This document shows, in pieces, positions 32,562 through 44,437 of a DNA stretch of 64,000 nucleotides. The translations under genes were made by a program, and so were the position numbers. Each line of letters begins with the position of its first letter. The first letter of the stretch is position 1. Below the pieces are notes generated by a model. The model was not told where the DNA came from, did no database searches, and saw only the letters and a list, made by a program, of their open reading frames with translations. Source of the DNA: Sporodiniella umbellata (Eukaryota > Mucoromycota > Mucoromycetes > Mucorales > Rhizopodaceae); NCBI GenBank assembly GCA_025677835.1, contig JAIXMR010000006.1, positions 310,001-374,000 of the forward strand, read 5' to 3'.

Positions 32562-34664
32562 CTACAGTACATGGTCTTTTCTAGGCGCATTTCTATCTAA
32601 CCAGGTTTTTGCCTCGTCCAAATCTTCTTGGGCTTGTTCAATTGCTTTTACACACCAACCTAGCTCATATCGATCGCTCTTCAACAGTTCGGCCAAGAAT
32701 TTCTTCCTACTAGTAGATTCATCAACACAAAAATAGAAGGACGGATTTGGGTTGGATCTTTTTAATTCTTGAGGCAGCGTTTTGATCATTGGAACAAGAA
32801 GACTGGCGGCTGTTGTTGCATCTTTCGGCTCTTTTGTACACGTAGCACAATACTTCACATTGAGGGCAATCAGTTTTTTACTCTGTTTCATCAAGAAAAG
32901 ACCTACCTCGTTTCGACACCAATCATTTCCACAGCCTGTAACAAACTGAGTGTGTATCTTTCGAGCCACCCTTTGAACCAACTTGATATTTTTAGGATCG
33001 TCTTCTGTACTCCAAAACGGGCCGAAACAGTGTTGACATAACGAGAGTCGGTTTTTGGCTCTGGGCCGAATACAATTTATATTGGTGCATGATGCGGGTA
33101 AAATTTGCTGCTGCCTCTTAACATCGTGTATCTTAGCATGGATTTTGACCTCCTTAATCGGTATCGGCTTGTTGCATTTTTGGCAGGTGATTGTGCGTGA
33201 TCCGCAATAACTCTCATGCGACCTCAGACTTAACAGCCTGTCCCTTGCATCTATTGAAACCGCTCCCTGGGCAACCAGAATCTATACACCAATATATCAG
33301 CACATATTATACTAATCCCTCTTTTTTTTTCTCCTTTACGTGACAGTATTGGCAAATGATCATCTTTTCTGAGCAGTCAGTTTGCTGATGAACAGAAAGA
33401 GCAGGGTAAGAATTGGTATGGAATTGTTGACAGATACAATCTCTAGATGTATGATAATACTCTATATGTTTCTCTTTGTGTTGAGCCGATCCCACTTTAC
33501 CGCACTGATCGCAATGCCAATGGTCCTTTTGGTCCACACTTCCCTTTTGGAATACACTACCACAGCCCCAAGAGCACAATACATTATTACGATAGCAAAA
33601 CCCTTCATGAAGCATCAAGGTACGCTCAGGCATCCAAGATTGACAGTTTTTGCATTGTACTTCTCCTTCTTGAGCTCCTGACTCTTCTTCCATTAACATA
33701 GACTCCTCTTTATCTTGCCACTCATTAATCTCCCAAGTGACAAATGCGTCCACCTCATAGCTATGGATGCCTATATATAATGTATCCGATGTTACTGGTC
33801 CTATACGTATTGTTCTCTCATAGTCTGAGCTTAAATCTCCCCACATATATCGATTGACTTTTGGCTGTTGATTTTCAGTACTTAGTACAACATCTATTCT
33901 TACCAAGAGAACATTCTTGAGTTAACTCCAATCCATCTTTATATATATATATATATTTACTTACCCACATCCCCCGCTTCTACTTTAAGTTTGAGTTGCA
34001 AGTCATTAGTAGAAGTCAATTTCATTTTCCAGTATTGATAGGTATCCTTGGGTATTTCGTTATGAGAAAGTGTCTGATTAAGATAAATGGGTTGTACTAT
34101 AGGTAGTTGACTGAGATCAACGGAGCCTTCTATATCCACTTCGAGGTCTGTATCATTCACTGCCACAGCCTGCTCAGGTTTTAGTTGAACGACCTGAAAA
34201 AGATAATGGTTTGCCCCATAATGGCAGGAAAGGACTTGGCCTTGTGTCAATGTGTTGTAGTACCTACGTAAGTGTGTCTCAAGCGCAGCACGGTAGTCTG
34301 TGATCTCTCGATAGTTGCTAGAGATCGGCTTTAGCTGAACCCAGGTACCTTTTGGCAGCATCTGAAGCTGAATCAACACGCGATCGCCTTGCTTTAGTTC
34401 TAAAGCATGTAGGATCCACTCGGGTAACTCAACTCTGTCAGAAGTAGATGCTGAAAACTCCTTCACGCCACAATGGATCGTCTTTTTAGTCACAGGATGG
34501 CAAAGTTGAAAAGTCAATGGTGAAGGTAATGCCTGAATGCCAGCTTTAGCCAAGAGTTGTTCGAGAGCGATAGAAGGCAGTTTGATCTTGTCTCCATAAT
34601 TGAGATCTTCTGTAGTATCGTGGGCGAAATAAACTGAGCTCCAGCTGATTGAGGCTTGCTCCAT
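32562..34664 (-). CDS. UFD1-domain protein with TRAF-like zinc fingers, AZUL-like module and UBA-like C-terminus
   Basis: Three exons (34664-33961, 33898-33340, 33281-32562) give 660 aa. Residues 1-190 form a UFD1-type double-psi-barrel region (GDKIKLPSIALEQLL, PLTFQL, VELPEWIL). A middle beta-rich region follows, then about nine Cys/His pairs (VQCKNCQSWMPERTLMLHE, CSWGCG, HWHCDQCGKV, ITCQKCNKPIP) of TRAF/C2H2-like zinc fingers. A segment GCGNDWCRNEV resembles the AZUL zinc domain of UBE3A, although one expected Cys is absent. The C-terminus ELGWCVKAIEQAQ...WLDRNAP is UBA-like. A role in ubiquitin/Cdc48 pathways is inferred from the domains. UFD1-family proteins with zinc fingers are known in fungi and plants, but the AZUL-like part deserves checking. 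Confidence 0.8.
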
Positions 34665-35376
34665 AGATTGAAAGGGTTTTTTTTAAAAAAAAAAAGAGAG
34701 GGGGGAAAATACGAAAAACATTTATACAGCAAGATATATTACTAATGATTATGAAATATTCTAGAATCTTATTTATAGCATACCGCATGTTTTTTTGTCA
34801 AAACGTAAAAAGAAAAAAACGCTAACCAAGACGAGATGCATGTGCTACGTTTTAAGTTGCTACCAATACCCCTTTGTCGTTTATTCTTTGGCATTTCTTT
34901 AATATAAAGGATTATTGGTATCTGTCTGTTTTTGGAAACGCTATATCGGTATGATTTCAGGTGTGACCTTCAGCACACAGGTACACATAATTATCTTAAC
35001 GCAGCAGTTTAAACCAATACGACCAGAGTCCATGTGCTTAGAAATAAAGCCATTCACTTTTGGTCTTTTCTTTTTTTCATTTTCAATACCCTCTTTATGG
35101 TAGAACCAAAGACTTTTTTGAAGCCAAAACCGATATAGAAACAAAATAAAAAAGGAGAAAGGTGTACATCAGAACATAGAGATTGGAATGAGACTCTAAA
35201 GATCTACCTTGGTAAAAACTGGCCTTTTGAACTTTTTTTTTTGGTTTCTGCTATATTTACGGATTTTTTTATTGAGTTTTATGTTTTCTATTTTTTTTTG
35301 TTTTAACAGGTCTGCTTTCTAAAGCGAAATCTTGATTTCTTATCTTTTGATAAAAGAAAACAATCATTGCTTATGA
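34665..35376. other. Intergenic region with no visible gene
   Basis: AT-rich spacer between the UFD1-like gene promoter and the 3' end of PTC7. Only overlapping short ORFs are present. Confidence 0.5.
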
Positions 35377-36519
35377 TTACTTTTGGTGACAAACGAGAGT
35401 GACAATACATGTAATGTCATCTACTTTTCCACCTCTATAGTTGCTCCCGTTTTGCCTTGCTGCCTTTGCCCAAGGACTGAGACGTTTGGGATCTAAACTG
35501 AGTCGACGAGCTTTTTCAGTAAGGGTTTTTGCTAAACCTTGAACGATAAGCTTGACGGATTCTGGATCTTGGTCTTGCATTGAATCCAGACCTTTTTCGA
35601 TTATTTCCAATGTTTCTTCAGGGTAAACGTTGTCAAAATATCCATCAGTGGCCAACAAAATCAAGTCGCCTTTCTTTAAATAAAATGTCTTCTGGTCTCC
35701 ATCTTTAGGCAAGTCTGTAACGAATTGATCCCGATTGGGGTAACTGTCGGGAACTACTGTCAGCTGATACCTATAATGCAGCTTTGGATGAGTCAATACA
35801 TTCCTATACATCCCTTTTTTATCTTTATAAGACAAAGTTATTTACGGGCAATTAAAATAGTGTTGTTGACTTGGGCTTTCATAAACAATCTTTCGATCGC
35901 GCACCAGTACAAAAGCTGAGTCTCCCAAGTTACATGAAGTCATCTCTCCCGTTTTTTTGGATAAATTCAAGATACAGGCTGTACTACTACCTGCAGCCAC
36001 CTTTCCACTCTTTCTTAGAGTATGAAACGCGCCGTCCAAGATCTGATGAGCATCGATCGATTGTTGACTTTCAGCCACCATGGCTGCATTGTTCATGAGT
36101 GTCCAAGAAAACAAAGCAGGGTCTACGCCCACAGAGCTCCAACCGCCTACGCCGTCTGCAACACCGATGGCTAAACCTTCTGTGGTGGCGGTTTGAAAGA
36201 ATGCGTCTTCACCCGCATCCACTTGCCCTTTAGGTCGTACTGGTTTTCGATAAGATACTTTTTGTCTTGTCTTGGGATGCCATGCTGCATAGGCTACAAA
36301 CTGAAAATGGTCAGGCTGGGCCTCTTCTTCTTCTGTTATGGGTGGAACAGGTTGTGCTGTGTGATGAAAGAATCGACTAGGTGTTTCGGAACTGAGCGGA
36401 CTAGGTAACAGCTGAAGAACGCCTGTACTAATAGGTCTCAGCTGAGGTAAGTGTACGAATGAACGACTGGCTGACCGAAGTAACAAAGAAGCTGCTATTC
36501 TTTGAACATGAGGTTTCAT
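35377..36519 (-). CDS. PTC7: PTC7-type mitochondrial PP2C protein phosphatase
   Basis: Two exons (36519-35846, 35770-35377) give 355 aa, close to yeast Ptc7 (343 aa). The N-terminus is rich in Arg, Ser and Leu with no acids for about 55 residues (HVQRIAASLLLRSASRSF), a clear mitochondrial presequence. Catalytic motifs include GEDAFF and ADGVGGW (metal-binding Asp), ACILNL, SCNLGDSAFVL, QQHYFNCPYQL, LLATDGYFDNV and KVDDITCIV (metal-binding Asp). Ptc7 dephosphorylates mitochondrial proteins, including coenzyme Q biosynthesis factors. The single intron is canonical. Confidence 0.92.
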
Positions 36520-36931
36520 TGCAAATACTTTTTTAAAAAAAAATGGCAAATAAAAAAATGTGGAGTAAAAAAAAAGCACACCCTTCTATCTCCACCTGTC
36601 ATTGTTCCAAAAAAAAAAAAAGGTCACATGAAAGCATCTTTTTTTTCGTAATTGCATGATTATTACACTATACATAATCTATATAAAAATCTTACAATAC
36701 ATTCTATCCATTAAGTATTCAATCAAGATCTACAATAGAGGAAAACCAAAAAATAGAAGGGCCCCTTCACCTGTAATAAAATACAGATAGAATACGGGGT
36801 GTATAGGGAACAAAAACAAAGTGTTAACCCAAAACAGTGACATTTGGCTGCTTTTTATGTGTTAATTTGTATGTTGGTCTCATCGAATTTTATTTCTTTA
36901 TTTTTTTCCTTTTGAAAATAGCATTTTTCTC

Positions 36932-36938
<7 letters not shown>

Positions 36939-36962
<24 letters not shown>
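36939..36962. repeat. (GT)12 microsatellite
   Basis: An uninterrupted run of 12 GT units upstream of PTC7. Confidence 0.95.
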
Positions 36963-39900
36963 ATTTTTTAACAATTCCTATTGACGGACCGCTGAATTGA
37001 AAAGTAACAAAGATATTACAAACCAAGGGGAGCGATATAAGAGACAAAATTCAAGATTGAAAACGTCAAGTATTCATTTGAACAGTACCTCTTTTTCATA
37101 AACCTACTGTGTTTTGGTACATGCATTCGTTTTTCAGAATTATGTTATATAAATCGAGAGAACTTGGCCTCTATAGTACAATTGGTTTTTTACGTCTCAT
37201 GTTTTATGCTCAATAGACTAAGCTCTTTTTTAACATTTCTATAAGCTTAAGTTTTGCTTGGACACAATTGTACTTTTGGTATATGTTAAAACGAAGTGAG
37301 ACGGTCAAATTCTTAGGGGCTCCTTTTTTCAACAAATTATGCTTTTCAGTTTTAGAGTACCATTATAGTCTTTAAAATATCCCCACAATGCCTGGAAAGT
37401 GCTCATTTGGAGCTTATATAAACCGAATTATATGTATCTTTTAAGTATATGAACTCAAAGATATCATGGCTACAAACAAGCATTTCAACAAAATTTATTG
37501 GTATTACGTATCCTCCATTAAACGTTAAGCCTATATAAAACTGCTAGACCCCTCTGAAGGTTTTGCCTTAAAAACATAAGAGAAAGTGTTTCTTTCTCTT
37601 TCCTTTTTGTTGCAGGTGTAGAATAGCGTCTGGACTGATCAGATGACTATCGGAGAGAAGCATTTATCGTGTTTAATTGTATCTCTACGTTGAAGGCAGT
37701 GGGAGGCAAGCTTTTTTGAAAATAGCATAGAAACGTCATGAAGGTAAAAAAATTACTGGCGCTATCGTTTCGACACAAAGAAACATGCAATAAAAGCCTG
37801 AATACAAATGGAAACAAAATGACTGCTTTTTCTAGAAGTTTGAGTTTAATGAGAGCTTAGTTTCGAGCTCTCAAAAGAACCACAGTAAAGCATACGAATA
37901 AGGTCATTGTGTTTTGTATAAAGTAGGCCCAAAGTCTTTCTGGTTTTTTTTTATAAGGATTATAAGTAAATTGAATTTGTATCTTTAACATTAAAAATCT
38001 AAAATACGTATGAATACAATTTTCACTTTATAGTACTCTAACAATTTGATCCTTAATTTCATTGGATATCCATCATACACTAACTACGCAAAATGATATG
38101 GTTTATGACCTTTTGTTCGTTTTTATGCAAACTATGTAAATACGTTTTATCAGAAGGACAGTCTTTTTTAATTGTATTTTTCTTTATAAAAATCGATGTT
38201 TGATCATTTTGTTATATATCAGACAAGTTCGAAGGAAAAAGATCTAGGCTCAAATCTGAAAACTGCAATTGAACTTTAGAAGGCAAATGATGTGTTTAAT
38301 TGAGTCTGCATATTTTTTCTTGGATTAATTGTTGATAGTAACGCCTCTTAAATAACGAGATGAATATATTAATGATTTTATAATACCTGATACATTTCAG
38401 GTTTATATGGTACTTTAGTAATATTAGCTATAGCTATTACAAGTGTCATATCGACCTGAGATCTACTCCCCCCTTTTTTTTTGGCTTAAAAAGTATACAA
38501 ATAAATAAAGACTACAGGTAGAAACAAAAGAAAAAGCTGATGTTCAAACAGAAAATCAACTTTGGTAAAGTACGCTTCTACAATTCCGACCATTTATGCA
38601 TTTCATATGAGAAACTTTAACTAAATTGCACTTAAACCCTTTTTCTTTAAATTTTTTTTTTTTTTTTTTTTTTTTGCATGTCTAAAACAACTAGCTAAGC
38701 GTGTTTAAATTAAAGTAACCTTTAAAACATAAAAAAAAAAAAAGAGTTGCTGTTCGTTCTATAGTCTTATGCAGCAAGCTTTTCCGTTACTTTTGATTAT
38801 ATCTTTGAAGAAACATACAAGTATGGCTTTATTGATTTTAGGTCGTGTATTCATTCTCAAGATAATGTAGAGAATTTCTTACTTTGTTTTCGACGCGCGA
38901 CCATACGGCTTTTTTTGGTTTGTGGATCATGACTTGGAAAGAATGTTTCCTTTTTTGTTATTTAGAGCTAAATGACTTTTAAACCCATATTTTAGCAAGC
39001 CTCGTCTATTCAATCAGCTGTATTGCAAAGGTCTTTTTATTAGTAAAGATAGATAGAAAGGTGCATATAATTTACAGTTGGTGTGCTGTATATACAACAG
39101 GCGCGTTCGTCAAACTGTGGGGTCTATTTACGCAACTCATGTACAGAGAGGACGTAGGTCGAAACCAAGTCCGATTGATCACCAGTTTTGTAACAGAAAG
39201 CTTATTCGTTCCTTTTCAGGTCTGCTTGGATACAAAGAGCCAATTTTACCACACATAGGTACACATTGAGCCTTTTGTTTTCTTTTTGTCACTCAAAAGA
39301 CAGAAGCTAGTTTTTAGCTGTTGAAGCTCATATCTTAATTTGTAAAAATAAAATAAAAATATCGAAAAAACTTTCGAGTGTAAACCGTGGATACAATAGT
39401 ACTTTTTCCAGTTTTAATGTTAAAAGTATGCAGAAAAAAAAGTATTTTTGTTTTTTTTTTTTGCTTAATTAGCTGCGCCAGCGTTTTTTCCTATATTTTT
39501 GTCAAGAAAAAGGAAATCCCCTGCACCTTTTCTATAAATGTTTGCCCTTCACACCCTTTTGTACGTACAAAAATAACAGTGAAGAAAGAGGGTGAGAAAA
39601 AGGGCGATTTAGAAATCCGTCAGTACCACGTTTAATCAAGGTATCCCCTTTCGGAGAGCTAAATTTTCTTGTTTTCTAGTCCGTTTCTCTATCTTTTTGG
39701 TCTGAAGAGAGCCAGGATTTGACTTGATTTCATTCAAAACGAACCGTGACACACATCTTTCTACAGCAAAAAGTGACACGATTTTTTATAGGAACTTCTT
39801 TTTTTGGCGGATGGTAAACACTCAACAAGTTTGGCTACTATATTACTTTTGATGACTAATAAAGGAAGGGCAATGTAGAGCAAGAAAAATAGGCTGCTTC

Positions 39901-40272
39901 TCATTCTTTCAGCAATAAAAAAAAATGAAAACTGGATATGTCCGGTTTCCGAATTACAAAACCAGCAAAGACAGAATAAGTCTTGCGAGTTATTTTTTTG
40001 ATTCAGTTCTAGGCAACAACTAAAATAATCACACACTTTTTGTAAAACAGGTTCTAAATAGCACAACAAACTTTATCTTTGGCATTATCCTTATTTTTCT
40101 TCAAGGTTACCAGGTGTTAAATCCCCGTTTCTTACGGGCCGTTCCTGAAAAAAAAAAACGCCATAGCCAATTAGTTTAAAATGTATATGATCTTGTTACT
40201 GCTTACAAGAACGATCCAAGAGTATACTCCGGTGCAAAAAGGCATTCAGAAACCCCGCCTGTACACAAATAC

Positions 40273-40274
<2 letters not shown>

Positions 40275-40304
<30 letters not shown>
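40275..40304. repeat. T30 homopolymer
   Basis: One of the two longest single-base runs in the window (30 T). On the minus strand it is an A-tract located before an acceptor-like TGTACAG, within the coding-like island at about 40095-40260. Confidence 0.95.
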
Positions 40305-40307
<3 letters not shown>

Positions 40308-42084
40308 TCCGAAAATAGATTACACAACCAAAAAAGTCCATATATTGTAACAGTATAGATGTCACGGATCAACAGTAAGTAAAAAAGCCAAACTATAGGA
40401 AAATGAAATATTTTGTATATAAAAAAAGCTAGCTTGGTTTGTTTGTCTTGTTTGTTTTAAATAGGAATCGAATCTGTTTAATCCATAGCATTGATTACCT
40501 AAGGCGGGGAGATGAGCACAACAAAAGAAAACCAATTTTTACAAGCAGCGCGTTTTTTTAATGAAAAATTTTTTTCTTTTTTTTTTTTGTAAGTTTTCTT
40601 CTACTCTCATTTCGTTTTACCCTGTCAAAAGAAGGAAAAGCCTCTAGTAAATCAAAGAAACGTAAAAAAGAAAGTTGTAGTGAATGCTTTCCTTTCAATG
40701 GCATTTTGTTTGCTAAAAGACTAAAAAACTCCAACAACTAAATTAGAGTTCCGGATGATTCCATCGATAACGTCCTGTTTTTGGATCCTTTGCATCAAAA
40801 AGAAAGATTTCTCTAAGCCCATCGTCTATTTTTTTTTCTTTTCCTTTTCTCAAATTCAAGGGTCTTGTTTGTTTAGTATATACAATCAGATAAAGCTGTC
40901 TGATGTTTCATACATCCATTCTCCCTTTTGGACGCTTTAAAAGTTCTGCCTTTGAACCTAAAATAAAAAAGAAAGAAAGGAAATATAAACCCTGAATGAA
41001 AAATGGGGTTTGCTAATCTTCGAGTCTACTTTATTGATCCAAGTCGACTTCCAGTTTTTCTTCTAAAAAAAATGTAAGGCTTTAGAAACTTTAAATTTTA
41101 CTTTCACGACGGCCATGAATACTGATGGCAACTATGGTTACTGAACGCGTCCAATGAACTCTATGAAATCCATGTAAAAAAAAAAATATGCAAACAAATT
41201 GAAACTCTGATCCTCCGTTCTTTCATTCAATAACCGCCTCTATTTTTTTTTTTCGTTAAAAGGATACTTCAGAATACATCTTTTGAGGTAAATAAAAAAA
41301 AAAAGAAAACAGAAAGAAAATTATAGGACTTGAACATTTAACGTGGCAAGTTGCTTTTGCAGAATTAGGAAAAACTTGTTCTTGGGTTTTGTTATACTAT
41401 CCATTTCCGGAAATGGAGCCAACGCACACACATACGCAGTTATACGCACATTTCGATATGTTCGGAGAAGATGTTTTGTTTCATTAAAACCTTTGAGAGG
41501 AAATTTTTCTATATAATTTTGATGTTGTACCTGTACGCCCTTCAAATCCGGCACTTTGTGTGTATGTACATAAAAAAAACAGGTAGACGATTCAGTCAGA
41601 TATGTATATTGTCATTTAGACTAAATGTTCTATGGAGTCTCGATGAATTGCTTTCTTGACTGATCGAGATCCAACTCTGCTCTTTTCATTGGACTAGAAC
41701 AAGGTACTAAAAAAAACTGCCCATGTTTTCAAATAGCGCTTTTTTTTTTTGTAAAGTTCCACAACAGAACCAAAAAGCGTGCTTACCTTTTTGAAGCTTT
41801 ATTTAAATCCCATACTTGTTTTTTTTGTGTCTGTGTGTATAAATGTGTGTATGTGCGTGTACAACGATCAATTACTTCTTTTTTTTTTTAAAAAAAAACT
41901 ATATAAACTAGTGCCTGTAAAACGTCAAGCATATTTTTCTTTTTCTTTTTATTTGTTGTCGTTTTAATTGACTAAAAAAACTTTTTTATCTTAAAGTTTT
42001 CCATTTTCTTTATTTTTTCATTCATTCTTTTTGTTTAATACATTTTTTTTTCTGCATTTTTTTATATAAACACAACTTGTCACT

Positions 42085-43679
42085 ATGACAACCGAACAAA
42101 CAACAGAAGTACACCAAGAAGTGTATGCTATTACGGACGAAAAGATGGAGACTGGATCTCATGAAACTTATGTCCATAAAGAAGTGATTGTCAACGGAGA
42201 AGAAAAGCCTATGGTAATGGGCCAAGAGTTTGATGTTAACGGTAACCAACTGAAAGAACACATCAAATCAGCGGCTGAGAAACGCCTTGTACTCAAGTTT
42301 GATTGGATTTTTGTTATGCCTTTTATTGCTATTCTTAACTTTTTGCAGGTAAATTATATACTTGTGTCTTTTGTACCAATTCACTAAGTTTTTTTTTTTA
42401 GTTTTTTGATAAAAGCGCCATCAACTATGCTGCTGTAATGGGCATCAAACAAGACACTCATTTAACAGGTGCCCAATTTGGCTGGCTAGGGTCCATTTTC
42501 TACCTTGGTTATTTACTTTTTCAAGTGCCCAGTACTTTTTTTATTCAAAAGTTTCCTTTGAGTAAATACGTGGGCAGTTTGATTATCTTATGGGGTCTTG
42601 TGTTGTTACTGACATTCAAGTGTACCAACTTTTCTCAATTGGCTGGTCTTCGTTTTCTTCTTGGTTTCTTCGAGGCTGGTATCTACCCTAGTTGTATCAT
42701 GATGATCAGTACCCTCTATCGTCGTTCTGAACAATCTGGTCGTATTGGTGTAATCTATATGTGTAACGGACTGGCCTTGATTCTCGGTGGTTTGATCAGT
42801 TACGGTATTGCTCAACTCAACAGCCATGGCCTGAAGCCATGGCAATGGGTAATGATCATCTTGGGTATTGTTACTATCGTCTTTGGTATTGTCTGTTTCT
42901 TCTTTATGGTCGATAACCCCAAGGATCGTGTGCTTCGCTTGACAGAAGAAGAAGAAAAGATTGTTGAAGCACGTACTTTGGATAATGCTGTGGTTCGTGT
43001 CAGAGAATTCAAGTGGTCCCACATTTACGAATCCATCAAAGAGCCCCGTTACTATGCTTTCAACATTATCGCTTTGCTTATCAATTTCCAAAACAGTGCT
43101 CTTAGTACTTTCAGTACTACCATCACTTCCGGTTTTGGCTTCAGTGGTTTACAATCCATCTTGTTGACCATTCCCTCTGGTGCCTCTGTCTGTTTGTTTA
43201 TCATTATTGCTGTCTTTGTCAACCGCCGTTATGGTCATACACTCCTCATGGGCTGTTTCTCCCTTGCCTGGGCTATCCTTGGCTTGATTTTGATCTTGGT
43301 CATTCCTGTCATGAAGGTTAAATTGATCGGTCTCGTTTTGATCTGGGCTTACTGTGCTTCCTTTGTCATGCTCTTGACCTCGGTCGCTAACAATGTGACA
43401 GGTTATACCAAAAAGATCTTTTATAGTTGTTCCATTATGGTGTTCTATACCTTGGGTAACTTTATCGGCCCTTTCCTCATGATTGCTGATCAAGCCCCTG
43501 TCTATTTGGGTGGTATGGTCGGTTATATCGTAGCTGATTTTATCTCTATCCTTCTCTTCCTGGCTCTTCGTTGGTCCATGATTCGCGAAAACCGTAAACG
43601 TTTGGCAAACCCTGTCAAGACTGAAGTTTTAGAAGATATGACTGATGTTGAAAACAAGAGCTTTATCTATCGTCCTTAG
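42085..43679 (+). CDS. MFS permease A, Dal5/allantoate-permease (anion:cation symporter) family
   Basis: Two exons (42085-42348, 42402-43679) give 513 aa. A charged cytoplasmic N-terminus of about 75 residues precedes 12 predicted TM helices. Family signatures: LNFLQFFDKSAINYAAVMGI after TM1, WLGSIFYLGYL, RFLLGFFEAGIYPS (TM4), FYRRSEQ-type cytoplasmic loop and WQWVMIILG after the central loop. Dal5-family carriers import organic anions and small amides (allantoate, nicotinate, pantothenate, biotin precursors); the substrate cannot be read here. Codon use is strongly biased, indicating high expression. It is the upstream copy of a tandem pair with the gene at 44438, which it matches through most of its length. 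Confidence 0.93.
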
Positions 43680-43801
43680 AAATCACCAAAAAAAAAAACT
43701 TAATATATACATACATTCTCCTTTTCTATTCTTATTTATAATAAAATAATAATAATCATAATAACCATCATTACTGCCATTACTTACTTTTTCTATACAA
43801 G

Positions 43802-44211
43802 ATGTCAATCAGTCGGCCTATGAAAAACCGGGTATACAATCATCATATTGTGCAACAGAAGAATAGAAAGTGGCTCAATCCTCATTCACACTTGGCTCGA
43901 TCATTAGAAAATAACCTTTGTCTTGTTGAACAGAATTTCATTGCGCGACTAAAGCAAGCGGAGCAGATTTCAGAAAAAGTAAAACACATGGATTTTTATT
44001 TGCCTTTATTTTATCCGTCTATTCGGAATGGAAAGTTATCATTTTCTGTCACTGTAATACACGCCATAAATTTTTTTTTTTTGTGCACTTACATTTACAG
44101 GGCGGAAAGAAAGTAGAAAGAAAAGTTGAAACAAACTCCGGATCACCCATCTATCTGATTTCAAGGCTATTTAGAAACATAGGAAGCAGAGCCTCTCTTT
44201 ATAGTATATAG
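43802..44211 (+). CDS. Small two-exon gene of unknown function (120 aa)
   Basis: Exons 43802-44053 and 44101-44211 join in frame across a canonical 47-nt intron with a T-tract and TTTACAG acceptor, giving 120 aa. The product is basic (many Lys, Arg, His), with a helical, charged middle part (NFIARLKQAEQISEKVKHMD) and a Ser/Arg-rich tail. No signal peptide, TM segment or known domain is seen. It sits between the two permease copies, 122 bp after the first stop. Reading through the intron gives an alternative 104-aa end. The intact splice signals and open frames support a real gene, function unknown. Confidence 0.55.
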
Positions 44212-44437
44212 TATACATCTGCGCTTTAGTCTACAAAGCCTGCTAAAAAAAAAATGAATAGAGTAGGTGTATATTGGGTTCGTTAAAAACTACCATTTTG
44301 GAAACAACTTTGAATAAATAATTCGTAAGAACGAATCATTCTATTTTTATGGGCTCTGTCTTTTTTTGGATAATAATTTTTTGTTTTCTAGATTTTAATT
44401 TCTCTTTTTTTCTCAAGTATTTTTCAAAGCAAAGCAG

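Larger units (their letters stand above)
36520..42084. other. Gene desert of about 5.6 kb
   Basis: AT-rich DNA with homopolymers, a (GT)12 array and no gene that I can model. Coding-like islands exist at 39061-39269 (+, two overlapping frames), at 40095-40255 (-, with intron-like borders) and at 41321-41554 plus 41640-41690 (-), but none gives a complete, recognisable protein. No tRNA, U6, U2 or 5S sequence is recognised. The last few hundred bases before 42085 are T-rich and must contain the promoter of the first permease gene. Confidence 0.4.

Noticed and set aside
33382..33701. Two plus-strand ORFs of 84-99 codons
   Set aside because: Antisense to the zinc-finger exon of the UFD1-like gene, without family similarity.
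40455..40500. B-box-like sequence on the minus strand (GATTCGATTCC)
   Set aside because: No T-stem pairing, no upstream A-box at the right distance and no acceptor stem.
42063..42070. TATATAAA just before the permease A ATG
   Set aside because: It lies only 15 bp before the start codon, too close for a TATA box of a transcript that includes this ATG.
42606..43493. Minus-strand ORFs of 70-161 codons
   Set aside because: Shadows of the codon-biased permease A gene.
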